Shown here: positions 36,542-46,711 of the stretch, piece by piece
How the letters are laid out: every line of letters starts with the position of its first letter
Position numbering within the stretch: the stretch's first letter is position 1
From: Forficula auricularia
Lineage: Eukaryota; Arthropoda; Insecta; Dermaptera; Forficulidae
Assembly: GCA_024734495.1 (NCBI GenBank)
Contig: JALMQS010000085.1
Location: forward strand, 12,562,048 to 12,626,047
Reading direction: 5' to 3'
Length of the DNA: 64,000 bases
Program-made: the position numbers and the translations under genes
Notes under the pieces: generated by a model
What the model saw: only the letters and a program-made list of their open reading frames with translations
What the model was told of the DNA's origin: nothing
Database searches by the model: none

Positions 36542-37492
36542 GTGAAAATGATAAGAAAACCTAGTAGACCACTAGCGAAGAGGAATAAGAAAAATGATTT
36601 TGCGAATATGGAAATAACGAGGGGGGAGATATCGAAGATCAAGGATCATATAAAAAAAGGTGAGCATAGAGTAATGGATTTGGGAGAGGAGGTGAATAAA
36701 TTAAAAAATGAATTCGAGAAAATAATAAAAAAATTAAAAGATGATTTGGAAGAGGAAAAAAACAAGAGGATAGAGTTGGAAGAAATAATAAAAAGGAAGG
36801 AAAATTCGGAAAAGGGAAGTGATTTCGAGATTAATAGGAATATTCAATTAGCAGACGTGGGAAAATTCCTTCTGGTGTTTAGAGCTCTCCCAGAGGAAGA
36901 TCCGAAGTTATTTTTAAAAAAGGTCGAGAATACTCTATTAAAATATAAAGTACCGGAAGATGTTTGGCTCATGGTGGTTTCGGATCAGTTGTTAGATAAG
37001 GCCAAGACATGGTGGCGGGTGGTCAATCAATTTCCAGCGTTGGATTGGAAAGATTTTAAAATGAAATTTCTCCGAGAATACGATAGTTTAATCGTAGTCT
37101 CAAAGTTAAAGGTTATGTTTTATGAGGAGAAACAGAGAAAAGACGAACCTATAAGGTTATTTATTGAGAATAAGATGGCTTTATATAAGAGAGTTTTTCC
37201 GGACGAAGATGCTGGTTCAATCCTTCAAGTTTTAGTGGAGATGATTACTCCACGTGTTAGATCGTCCATTAGGGGAATGAAATTCATTGATATTGAAGGG
37301 TTTATGCAGACGGTAGAAGAAATAGAAAGGGATTTAAAAGATATGGATAAAGAAGAGAAGACGAGTCCCACTCAGGATAGACGTTTTTGTGGATTCTGTA
37401 GGCGGGAAGGACATGGGGAAGACACTTGCTTCAAGAAGGGAAACGAGTGGAGGGGCAAGGAAAAAGGGAGTTCCTTGTCCAAAAAGCAGTAG
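36542..37492 (+). CDS. gag-like protein with CCHC zinc knuckle
   Basis: 316 residues, intact. Residues 1-30 are basic. Residues about 30-97 are a highly charged Lys/Glu coiled-coil-like region. Residues about 105-260 resemble a Ty3/gypsy capsid domain (ALPEEDPKLFLKKVE, then AKTWWRVV and DWKDFKMKFL, the usual order in retrotransposon gag). A zinc knuckle CGFCRREGHGEDTC (CX2CX4HX4C) sits at 283-296. The role is packaging of element RNA into particles in the cytoplasm. The frame opens at GTG-AAA-ATG; the ATG at 36548 is a possible start as well as that at 36542. Its 3' end overlaps the next frame by 67 bp, as in gag-pol arrangements. Because the frame is intact while pol is deleted, gag may be under selection or simply young. 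Confidence 0.85.
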   Translation: MKMIRKPSRPLAKRNKKNDFANMEITRGEISKIKDHIKKGEHRVMDLGEEVNKLKNEFEKIIKKLKDDLEEEKNKRIELEEIIKRKENSEKGSDFEINRNIQLADVGKFLLVFRALPEEDPKLFLKKVENTLLKYKVPEDVWLMVVSDQLLDKAKTWWRVVNQFPALDWKDFKMKFLREYDSLIVVSKLKVMFYEEKQRKDEPIRLFIENKMALYKRVFPDEDAGSILQVLVEMITPRVRSSIRGMKFIDIEGFMQTVEEIERDLKDMDKEEKTSPTQDRRFCGFCRREGHGEDTCFKKGNEWRGKEKGSSLSKKQ

Positions 37493-37869
37493 GATTCCCT
37501 AAGAAAGTAGGAATAGAAAGTGAGATCGCTAGTCATATTATTTGTTGTGTGAATAAATTTTCGGAAATCATTAGGCCATCAATGGAATTACAAATAGAGG
37601 AAAGTAGAAGGGCATTAACTAATGAAGATGATTTAATTCCGTACTGGTTGAAGGAAGTCAAGGAGGATGAGTTGAATATAATGGAAGAGGAGAAACTAGA
37701 TGCTGGTCAGATGAAATTAAATCAAAATAAGGAAGAGTTACTTCATCAAATAAAATTATATTTAGAAGAATCGATGGATGGAGCAAAAATTATTGAAAAT
37801 AGTCAAGAAAGGGGCAGGTTAGTTAAATATCATTCGAGTTATTTTAAACCTAGGAAGAAAGAAGAATGA
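37426..37869 (+). pseudogene. pol remnant, integrase-like tail only
   Basis: A 147-residue frame, overlapping the end of gag in another frame, has no protease, RT, RNase H or integrase catalytic motif. Only the last residues (GRLVKYHSSYFKP) resemble the C-terminal tail of Ty3/gypsy integrase. The middle part is Glu/Lys-rich and unrecognised. The simplest reading is a large internal pol deletion joining the start of pol to its extreme end; a new short protein cannot be excluded. Confidence 0.55.
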
Positions 37870-37896
37870 TCCTGTGGGAAGCTGCGTTCGTGTTCT

Positions 37897-37909
37897 AAGG
37901 AGGGGAGAA
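37897..37909 (+). other. Polypurine tract
   Basis: AAGGAGGGGAGAA ends one base before the 3' LTR, the right place and composition for the plus-strand primer. Confidence 0.85.
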
Positions 37910-37910
37910 T

Positions 37911-38142
37911 TGATGCGTACAACGCTTACTTGATGTATTTTTAATCGTTCCCCAGGTAACACACAATATCCTCAGAATATTCTAAGAAGATTTAAATGTC
38001 CTTAGAATATCCTTAGAATATTCTTAGGACATTGTGGTTACCTGGGTCTATTGTTTGTATTTACATTTATATGTTTGTTGATGTTATTGAAAATAAATGT
38101 TTTTGAATAAGATTACGAGTATTAATTAATATAATCGTAATA
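37911..38142 (+). repeat. 3' LTR carrying a nested MITE
   Basis: 232 bp: the 134-bp LTR plus a 96-bp insertion and a 2-bp duplication. The LTR sequence proper is identical to the 5' LTR. Confidence 0.9.
37951..38046. mobile_element. Nested 96-bp palindromic MITE
   Basis: The ends CCCAGGTAAC and GTTACCTGGG are inverted repeats, and the centre carries repeated TCCTTAGAATAT-like units in both orientations. Comparison with the intact 5' LTR gives exact boundaries and a 2-bp TC duplication (37949-37950 and 38047-38048). The TC target does not fit the usual TA (Tc1/mariner), TNA (Harbinger) or 8-bp (hAT) patterns. Confidence 0.85.
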
Positions 38143-38564
38143 CCCTTGGTCGTATGTGGCGGCAAATAAAATATACAATTGCATAGGAATCCGGTCTCTA
38201 CTTATAAGATATTAGATCAACAAAAGAGAGTTTTCTACTCTTGTAATTAATAGTTTCTCACCCAAAATCAAAAGCTAAAACCTATAATTAACATAAAAAA
38301 AAAATTAAAAACATGATTTTATTTCAAAATGCTCAAAAAAAAAAAAATAGAAAATACAATTTAATTGAAGATTTGATGATTCGGTGGTTGAGTTGCTTAT
38401 TAGAAAAGACTTTTCGGAAGAACCCACTTAGATTACACATTTTAATTAGATAAACTCATAAGAGTGCATTCTGATTAGTTGATCTCAGAAAGACGGACTG
38501 GTAAGCTAAATAAGTAGGTTATAATGAAAGGCAGTCCAGAAATTATTTAAATTTTATTCAAATT

Positions 38565-38602
38565 CAGACGTTTCGGAGACTTTTTCTCTCCTTCTTCAGG
38601 GT
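38565..38602 (-). ncRNA. Hammerhead-like motif, left inner copy
   Basis: On the minus strand: CTGAAGA (38599-38593), stem II GGAG/CTCC, GAAA, ACGT stem III, cleavage-site C at 38567. Stem I pairs poorly. Confidence 0.5.
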
Positions 38603-38654
38603 ATTGAATAGTTATTAGTTATCAGTTAAACTCACTCATCAATAACTATTCAAT

Positions 38655-38696
38655 AGCCTGAAGAAGGAGAGTTAAAAAGTCTCCGAAACGTCGGAA
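38655..38696 (+). ncRNA. Hammerhead-like motif, divergent partner
   Basis: CTGAAGA at 38658-38664, stem II GGAG/CTCC, GAAACGTC at 38685-38692. Stem I is limited to about one C-G pair next to the core. It points away from the copy at 38565-38602. Confidence 0.5.
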
Positions 38697-39147
38697 TTTG
38701 AATAAAATTTAAATAATTTATGGACTGCCTTTCATTATAACCTTTTTATTATTGATTATAGTTATTGGTCTTAGAAAATATTTTTTCTCATCACTCTAAA
38801 AATACCATTTCTTATCAGGAAAGACTTTTCGGTAGAACCCACTTAGATTACACATTTTAATGAGATCAACTAATCAGAATGCACTCTTATGAGTTGATCT
38901 CATTAAAATGTGTAATCTAAGTGGGTTCTACCGAAAAGTCTTTCCTGATAAGAAATGGTATTTTTAGAGTGATGAGAAAAAATATTTTCTAAGACCAATA
39001 ACTATAATCATTAATAACTAGGTTATAATGAAAGGCAGTCCATAAATTATTTAAATTTTATTCAAATTCCGACTTTTTAACTCTCCTTCCTCAGGGTATC
39101 ATAGTTATTGATGGGTGAGTTTAACTGATAATTAATAACTATTCAAT

Positions 39148-39188
39148 ACCCTGAAGAAGGAGAGAAAAATTCTCCGAAACCTCGGAAT
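39148..39188 (+). ncRNA. Hammerhead-like motif, mutated
   Basis: CTGAAGA at 39151-39157 and stem II GGAGA/TCTCC are intact, but GAAACCTC replaces GAAACGTC, breaking the self-complementary stem III. Its minus-strand partner near 39080-39105 has lost the GAAAC part. Confidence 0.45.
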
Positions 39189-39270
39189 TTGAACAAAATT
39201 TAAATAATTTATGGACTGCCTTTCATTATAACCTACTTATTTCGCTTTCCAGTCCGTCTTTCTAAGAAAA

Positions 39271-40169
39271 TAAATAAAATTAAAAACTAAAATCATTTAT
39301 AATCAAAAAAACTTTTTCAAATCGTGATTTTATTTATAATTGCTTTACAAAGTAGAAAGTAGAATTTTTTCATGTAAGAATGAAATATTTTGGACGCTGG
39401 AGAAAAAATTATTTCCCATATTTTATTAGCTACGTTTTGAAATAAAAGTAAGTAATATTATGTTTTGTTTTTTTTTTTTTTTTACTTTTACTTACATGGA
39501 ATTAATTGGAATGACTTCAAAAATTCAAGTTGGAGTTTTTCACAAAAAAAAATATTTCGATTTCTTCAGGGCAGTCTTTAACCTATTGGAGGCCCTGAGC
39601 AGTTAAGGATAATTAGGCCCCTCTAAAAGAAATAAAAAGTGTTCTGCTAGCAATAGATAAGCCCTTAGTAAGTAATAGAGAGCCCCATGGATCGCGGTGG
39701 GAAAGAGGTGCCTGGATTTCCTTAAATCCTTAAATCCAAAAGATCATTTATTAAATTTGCGGGTCTGTTAGCTTATTATGAAAACTATTGATAATAAAAA
39801 CTACATTCCAAGGAAATTAAATTTAATACAACATTATTAAAATAAGATTTTGCTTGAAATCAGCCGACCTTTTAAGTTGTCTATAAATTTTATAAAAATT
39901 TTATTTTTGCTAAAGAAGTTATATATCTTTGATTAAAAATATTTAGATACCTTAAATGTCCATTTGTCAGATAATGGATTTTATTTTTATTTTCTATTTA
40001 AATTTAAACATTAATATTATTTTAATATTGCATTGTTATTAAAGGGTAGTAATAAGTGAGAATCGTGTGTTGTGAACAAGTCATTCCATTATTATTTTTC
40101 TTTTTTGGTTACCTTAATTGCAAATTGCCTGCGATAATAACTGGGTGTCCCATAAGCTGTGATTCATTT
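39271..40169. other. AT-rich noncoding DNA
   Basis: No gene or clear repeat is seen. A poly(T) run lies near 39467-39483. Confidence 0.4.
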
Positions 40170-40510
40170 TGATTTGTAGGCCGATGTGTTGGTGTGCCCA
40201 CACATCAAGTTGTGCGACTTATAAAGGCCGGTCCCACCCCTCCCTTCTCCTTTTCTAGCCAGGCCAAGTCTCGAATGATATGAATAAATAATCTCATTAG
40301 TCAATGTTGCGCTGATTTGCATTGGGAGACGAGAAATACGACCCCCGAGCCCCGAGTGCTGAATCCACTTGTTTACTGTTTATCTTTGGTGCAGGTGGGA
40401 GACGACCCCGGGGCCTTGGCCATGAATCCAGAAGGCTAAATGAAGGTCTCGGACACCCACATATTATGACACGAGGAATCGAAGCCAGGAACACTTTTCG
40501 GAAATAGCCA
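40170..40510. other. GC-richer island, candidate regulatory or conserved element
   Basis: Base composition jumps compared with both flanks. A TATA-like CTTATAAAGG lies near 40219-40228, and an octamer-like ATTTGCAT near 40314-40321. Open frames on both strands (40297-40536 and 40322-40507) overlap and neither shows a recognised domain, so coding is not favoured. A promoter or enhancer is inference. Confidence 0.35.
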
Positions 40511-41031
40511 TCATCTTCTTCATTCTCGTGATTCACTCTCTCTTTCTAGTGAACCCATTCAATTCTAATGCGAATAAAAAACTGACTTCGATATACAGTT
40601 TAAAAATAGATATAGGTATATACAATTAGCTAAAAGGTTTGGGTGTCGCTCAGTGAAAGCTCATGTCATCTACAACTGTGGTCCATGAATCCCCAGGGGT
40701 ACTGAAAATACTGGATTGAGCTCAGCAAGCCCGTTTCTTTTAATTTATTGCTTGACAGTATTTTAATTTAAAGCTATTTTAATCTTTAACTGAAAGATGT
40801 TAAAGTTTATAAATTATTCGGTTCATCTGACAAGCTTAGCCCCCCGCGTGAAGTTGAATTTTAAAATTGAATTTAAAAATTTTCTGATTGAACGAAAATT
40901 CGTAGAAATTTCATCTTAGTACCAAAACAAAGAAGTGATCATATTTAGGGTCAACGAGTTCTGAATTTGAATTCAAAAGACCCCTAAAGATGACGACAAA
41001 AAAAGAATTTGAAACGATATTTATGTAAATA
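40511..41031. other. Noncoding DNA
   Basis: No gene or repeat is recognised. Confidence 0.4.
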
Positions 41032-41325
41032 ATTTTTAGAGTTAGGTGTTGGTTCAAGGTGAAACATTTTTTAATAATAAACAAATTAAGTAAAATTACA
41101 TGCTAGGTCTCACATAAAATAAAACAAATATATGTTATGAGTTTTTTATCTCGATATAGGTATATATTTCAGGTTTTGAGCCCATAAAAACTGTTTTCTA
41201 TGTTTTCTCCTGATGATAGGCTCAAAACCCGAAATATATAGAGTATATCGAGATAAAAACTCATAACGTATATTTCTTTTATTTCATGTGAAGCCTACCT
41301 TGTAATTTTACTTAATTTTTTTACT
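41032..41325 (+). mobile_element. Palindromic hammerhead element with 13-bp target duplication
   Basis: ATTTATGTAAATA is found exactly on both sides (41019-41031 and 41326-41338). Inside, a PLE-like start (GGTGTTGGTTCAAGGTGAAAC, resembling 28720) leads into a palindrome with arms at about 41083-41183 and 41219-41318. The spacer between the arms holds the 5' half of a hammerhead, and the right arm holds its 3' half. There is no ORF. Confidence 0.85.
41203..41247 (+). ncRNA. Hammerhead ribozyme
   Basis: Stem I CTC (41207-41209)/GAG (41241-41243), CTGATGA at 41210-41216, stem II GG/CC with a 7-nt loop, GAAA at 41231-41234, stem III ATATAT, and A at the cleavage position 41240. Stem I is short but the core is complete. 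Confidence 0.75.
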
Positions 41326-41338
41326 ATTTATGTAAATA

Positions 41339-43530
41339 TTGGGACGGTAATTTGAATCTTAGTCCAATGTAGTCCAATCAAAATCAGTATATTTAAAATA
41401 AAACCCACATAATATTTATAAATAATAGCTATAAGCCTAATTTCAATTACATTGTATTATGGTAAAAGTTGGGCCTATAGATTTATTTAAATAAGTGGAA
41501 TCGTGTGAGGAGGAGAATTATATTATATGATTTTTTTAAAAAATCAATAATCGATATTAGGCTCAAAATATTTAAAAGAGATCAGGTGTTGTTTGTAAGA
41601 CAGGCTGCTCCAGTATTGCCATGAGAAACTCCGGTATGCGTGTCTTAAGTCGTTCAATTTTGTAAAAATCAAAAAATAAGAATAACAAAATTTAGATTTT
41701 TAAAAAATTATAAAAAAGTGGCAGATTATTAAAAAATAAACAAATATTATATAAAATATAAATCAAATAAGATGTGATTAATTTTTAATTAATTAATTAA
41801 TTTAATTAATTAATTTTTCTGTTCGCAAAGAAAAGCGAATTGAATATTTAATTTTTGAGTGGCGAGGGGGGGGGGGGGAGGAATAACTATCAATATATTT
41901 AATGTTTCTTAATTTAAAATCAATTGGAGTCTTTCATTTCGAAATTCGAGTTCAAATAACAATTATATTTTAAATTTGCCGCAAATATACCGACGGGAAT
42001 AGCGCTCCTTGTCGGCAGCATTCTCTGAGCGTTGTTGCAAATTAATTTAGGCTATTATATATAGTATATATTATTTAACATAGCTTTTATTCTAGGGGAG
42101 TCGGGTTAAGCGCAAGTTGATTCAACCTGGTCTTGATGATGATGTTGGAGTGGTAGGTCCAAATTCAAGTCTCTCTCATTAAATTATATAATTTGATCGG
42201 CTAGATTCCGGACCTTGGACTATCAAAACTAACATTAAAATAAAATTATCATAGTTACTGGCTAAATGGACTACATATATCCGAGTCTAAATTAAAAAAA
42301 AGGACAAAAAACAATATTCCCTTATATTTTTACTGGTATTAATAAATACCGGTGAAGTGAATATAATAAAATTACGAAATATGAGATGAACACATTTGCT
42401 CATTTGATAAATGTATAGGTACCTACTCTCATTTTGATTTGTATTTCAAAGAGAGGTAATATTACTTAGAGGGAGATCCTCATTTTTCTTTATTAAACTG
42501 CCTAAGGATTAGCTATCCTTTTGATGTCGAAAGTCGGATTGAATACATATTAGGCATTCAAATTATACATTTACATATATTTTAGGTTATACATCACTGG
42601 ATCACTTTATCTTATCTATGCCTAGTTCAAATACTAATATGCTAGCAAGTTATTTAAGCTTAGACGCAAATAATTTTCACATCGAACTATAAAGTGCTAC
42701 AGTAATCAAATAAATACCTAGGGATGGCACAAAAACTGGCTTTAAGCTTGACATAAGAAAAAAATGCAAAAGAGATATTTTATAAATAAGAAAACATCGT
42801 TTAGAGAAAAAATCCTGGCTGGCCAGGTAATCGAACCAGCAAACCACTCATTCTATGTTCACTTTGTAATAAACTTTCCCCACTAGGCTCTAACAAGACA
42901 CATAAATTAAGGCTATAATATATAAATTCCTTCAAGTACTTTCCCATATTTCATTCAAATGAGAGAAACTCACAAAAAAACTCATTTAAATGTCAGAATA
43001 TATTTTAATTAATTTATTTATTTTTTTCATAAAACTAGAGAGAGGAAAAAAGTACACCCTAAAAAATTCGAATTAAAAATTCTATAAATCTTTAACAATA
43101 TCTTAAGATCCCCTCATCAGGGGATTCTCATATTAATTTCTTAAAAATTGGATAGAAGAGAAATGGCAGTATATAGGACAGATAAAGAGAAAGAAGAAGG
43201 AAGAAGGAAGAAATTGAGTTATGGAGGGGCTGATAGTCAACAAGAGGATGAAAATAGGTTTAGTGTCGTTCGAAAATAAAATGAAAATCATTAAAGAGAT
43301 TTACGTTTTAAAACTAAACAATGCGAACAAGGAGGGATCCCCAATGGGCTGGGTAGAAAATATTTTCGTTATGTACTTATATATGTACATAAATTACACT
43401 CTTTTTATGTTAAATATATTTAACACACTTATCAGATATTATTTTATATTTTTCATTAAATTGAAGGGTTGGTTTTGTCACAAATATAATAAAACAATAA
43501 TTTTAATAACTATTAGAATTATTTAATTGA
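41339..43530. other. AT-rich noncoding DNA with tRNA-like scraps
   Basis: An (ATTA)n palindrome lies at about 41783-41817 and a G-run at about 41866-41879. A plus-strand GGGGAGTCGGGTTAAGCG at about 42095 resembles the start of the SINE at 15325-15545, followed by decayed sequence. A 101-codon frame at 43221-43526 has no recognisable domain. Confidence 0.4.
42805..42905 (-). mobile_element. tRNA-like SINE head
   Basis: The minus strand has an A-box-like AGAGCCTAGTGGG and a B-box-like GGTTCGATTACC (about 42827-42838), spaced as in a Pol III promoter. The cloverleaf is imperfect and there is no clear CCA-proximal stem, so a SINE remnant is more likely than a tRNA gene. Confidence 0.45.
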
Positions 43531-43531
43531 T

Positions 43532-43576
43532 AACTATACAGTTTCGGTCACCACTGGTCGACCATCCTCAGTAGTT
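43532..43576 (-). ncRNA. Hammerhead ribozyme, separate family
   Basis: On the minus strand: stem I AACTA (43576-43572) and TAGTT (43536-43532) pair perfectly; core CTGAGGA (position 7 is G); stem II GGTC/GACC perfect with a 10-nt loop; GAAA; then CTG, T and cleavage-site A. Stem III is ACTGT, almost self-complementary. The element around it was not delimited. Confidence 0.72.
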
Positions 43577-43979
43577 CTAAAAATTGAAATGAAACATTTA
43601 TTTACATTTTTTCTTTTTATAGAGAATTATATAACTCAAAATTTTTTACAATAATTTGAAATCATACATACATCTCGTTCAAGAACCGGAATTTGTCATT
43701 TCACATGAAACATTCATTCTTAAATCTTCAATATAGATAGATCACACAATTCATTACAATCACACTCATACATATATATAGCAACAATTTATAAAAACGT
43801 TTATCACTGAACTCAATTTAATGAAAAATTTAAATCAAGCCACTTAAGTTCTGGAAGAAAATTATTTTTTTTTTTTTTTTTTTTAATGCAATCGAATGCA
43901 AGAAGGGGTGCACCAGTAAAGATGTAGCACCTATGGATCTCGAAAGACCCTTGCATTACCGAAGAGAAGGGAAAGTTGA

Positions 43980-45518
43980 TTAAGAGAGAGGATGTAGACG
44001 CAGGTGTCTATGCACCCTGGTTTTGAAGGTTTGAAGATCATAGGTGCTGGGAAAGATAGAGGCTGGGAGTGAGTTCCAGTTCCTTGAAGTCATGGGGATA
44101 TATGAATTCGCGAATGAAGTGGTCCGGCACTTTTCCAATTTGACAGCGAAAGAGTGTTGGGAGTCGGCAAAACGTGTGCTGCGTGCAAAGCATGCTTTGG
44201 GGGGAATTATTGATTTTGTCTCGTCAGAGCACCTGCCGTGATAGTATCTATAGAAAAGGGAAAGGGCAGAGACATCTCTTCGATGAGCTAGCGAGTCGAG
44301 GGATTCGGTGAGGGTAGAATCGTCAATTAGCCTGACGGCTCGTTTCTGAATTGCATCAAGGGTAGCAAGAGAATATTTTGAGGCTCCTCTCCATAGATGA
44401 GAGCCGTATTTGAGACAGGGGCGGATTTGGGCCTTGTAGATGGTGAGAAGTTGTGGGGGTTTGTAAAATCGCTTGGACCTGAATAAGAAGCCAATCTTCC
44501 TTGCTGCAGATTTCGCCACAGAGGAGATGTGTTCATTTCAAGACAGGTCAGATGCGACAGAGACGCCCAACATGGATAGGCTGTCACACATTTTCAGGGT
44601 ATTCGAATCGAAGTGAATATCAGGGAAATCTCTATTTTCGCGCCTAGAAATTAGACAACATTGAGTCTTATTTGAATTAAAGTTAACTAAATTTTGAGAG
44701 CCCCATTTATTCAGTTTGTCTAAGTCGAGAGTAATTGAGGAGGCAATATTGATTCGATTATTTGGGAGAGAGGGTTTGCCGTGTAGAGTGCTATCGTCGG
44801 CGTAACAATGAGTGGGGTTTGCCGTTTGATCAATAAGGTCGTTTATATAAATAAGGAAGAGTGTGGAGGAGATTACAGAGCCTTGGGGAACACCAGAGTT
44901 TGTGGAGAACGATTCAGATGATGTTCCATCCACCACAACTTTTATACTTCGGTTTGTCAGAAAGCTTTCTATCCATTTGCGAAGTGTTGGTGTGAATCCA
45001 AAGGCTGGTAGTTTGGCAAGAAGATTTTTGTGCCAAACCTGGTCAAAAGCTTTGGAGATATCAAGGGCTACAGCGAGGGTTTCTTTTCCGGCCTCTAGAG
45101 TATTGTTCAAGGTGTGGGTGACATAGGTTAAGATGTCGCCTGTGGAACGATTTTGTCTGAATCCATATTGTCTATCGTGAATTAATTTATTGTTTTCTAA
45201 GTGATGAATCACGTGTTGGTTTATGACTAATTCCATTAATTTGGAAAGAACAGAGGTGATCGAGATAGGCCTGTAATTAGAGATTTGTGATGTGTCTCCT
45301 TTTTTAGGAATAGGTGTGACTCTGGCTATTTTGCAGCTTTTGGGGAATATGCCCGACTCGTAAGAGAGTTGGAATAGCTTGGATAAGATATAGGCAAGTT
45401 CAGGGGCGCATTTTTTAATGAGAATTGGTGGGATGTTATCTGGGCCAGCGGCGGATTTGGAATTTAGTTTATTAATGGCTTTTATGATTATTTGGGGCCT
45501 GAAAATTATTTTGCCCAT
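43980..45518 (-). pseudogene. LINE reverse transcriptase and C-terminal region
   Basis: One frame of 513 codons interrupted by a TGA at 44538-44540, probably a former tryptophan codon. RT motifs appear in order: AGPDNIPP, TPIPKKGD..NYRPIS, YGFRQNRST, ALDISKAFDQVW, SGVPQGSVISSTLFLIYIND and the catalytic CYADD. Downstream of the stop comes the conserved C-terminal part (IYKAQIRPCLKYGSHLW, then MTSRNWNSLP and a basic end). In the family this enzyme copies the LINE RNA at a nicked target. The first methionine here is internal; the true start is in the endonuclease part. Confidence 0.88.
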
Positions 45519-45565
45519 GAGGTTGGTTTGGGGGGTATAAGTGGGCGGGTTAAGCCCTTTGTCAT

Positions 45566-46711
45566 CTAAAGTGGAGTAGTTGCGAAATAGGATGCTAGTG
45601 ATTCGGCTTTTTCAGCGGGGGTCGTGGCTACTGAACCATTTTGGTGAAAGAGGGGCGGAAGTGAGGGGGACGCGAAATTTCTATTTATTGCCTTATGTAA
45701 CGAGAAAAAGGCCCGTTTTCCATTGGGGCAAGATGCGAGACGGTCTGCTATCCTCTGGTCGAATGATTTCTTTGCCTCAGAGATGATTTTTTTGCATGAG
45801 CTTCGCGATTTGGTAAATGCAACTCGGTCACATTCTAGCCGTGAAAGTTGCCATTTCTGAAAAGATTTGTTTTTTTCACGGACGGAATCTGCGCATTGTC
45901 TACCAAACCAAGGCTTAGAATCCTTGTTCCCTTTAATCAATTTTGAGGGGATATAGGTTTCTAAGCCTATTTGAATTGCCTCGTTAAGGGCGTCTGCGAA
46001 TTCTGAAGCGTTTTTATCTCTGATGCAGAGTTCATTCCACTGGTAAGCGGCAAAAAAGTTACGCATGTCATTCCAATTAATGTTATCGTTATCGACTAGC
46101 CATATTTTTCTGGGGTTGGAGTGGGGTGACGGGGGTTTCGGTAAATTGGCGGAGGTTTTAATTTTTATCAGATTGTGGTCAGATTTACCTAAAGGGGCCG
46201 AAATTTTTGCTTCATAGGACGAAGGGTGGGAAGTGATGAAAAGATCGAGAAGATTGGATTTTTCATTGGCTTTGTCTGGGATTCTTGTGGGGCCGTTAAT
46301 AATTTGTGTGAGGCCACACGCCGTTGAGAAGATTTCAGCGTCGGAGCCTGCGGGGGAATTATGGCTAGAAAATTTTAGCCAATTTTTGTTGTGGACGTTA
46401 AAGTCACCTAGGAAAGATATTTCAGAAGATGGAAATTCTTTCAGGATATTGCAATGGCACTCAAGGAGGTAGTCAAAAAATTGTTTGTATCTGGGGTCTT
46501 TGGGGGGCAAATATATTATGCAGAAGAATTTAGTAGAATAACCTAACGTGATTTTGATCCATATGGCATCGAATTCATTGGATTCTAGATTAGTTAAACG
46601 CCTACTAGGGATGTCCTTTCTAATATAACAGCAGACCCCTCCTTTTTTTCGAAATTTTGAATGAAGTGTATAGTTTTCGAATTGGTAGTCACGACCGTTT
46701 ATTCGCATCAA
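45566..46711 (-). pseudogene. LINE endonuclease (APE-like) domain, main part
   Basis: 381 codons. Endonuclease signatures GDFNVHNKNW and GKSDHNLI (catalytic Asp/Asn and the terminal SDH) are visible at about 102-111 and 174-181, followed by a linker rich in charged residues leading to the RT. It is separated from the RT frame by one frameshift near 45585 and from its own N-terminus by another near 46700. Confidence 0.85.

Larger units (their letters stand above)
36392..38142 (+). mobile_element. Short non-autonomous Ty3/gypsy-like LTR retrotransposon
   Basis: Two LTRs of 134 bp, identical once a nested insertion is removed, flank an internal region of about 1.4 kb with a primer-binding site, a gag-like ORF, a pol remnant and a polypurine tract. 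CCCT occurs directly outside both LTRs (36388-36391 and 38143-38146), consistent with a 4-bp target duplication. RT, RNase H and protease are missing, so it must be moved in trans. Identical LTRs imply recent insertion. Confidence 0.9.
38397..39270. mobile_element. Nested palindromic hammerhead array, GGCAGTCC family
   Basis: The region 38486-39270 is one large imperfect palindrome centred near 38878, with AGAAAGACGGACTGG on the left and its complement on the right. Each half contains a smaller palindrome bounded by GAAAGGCAGTCC and its complement (about 38525-38735 and 39025-39235), each with divergent hammerhead-like motifs. The centre (38813-38950) is a further palindrome built on AAGACTTTTCGGTAGAACCC. 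A single copy of that arm, with its inner loop flipped, lies outside at 38397-38487. Confidence 0.8.

Noticed and set aside
40297..40536. Overlapping open frames on both strands of the GC island
   Set aside because: Neither has a recognisable domain; long frames arise easily in GC-rich DNA.
43110..43130. CTGATGAGGGG on the minus strand
   Set aside because: It is a short palindrome (CCCCTCATCAGGGG) without the GAAA half.
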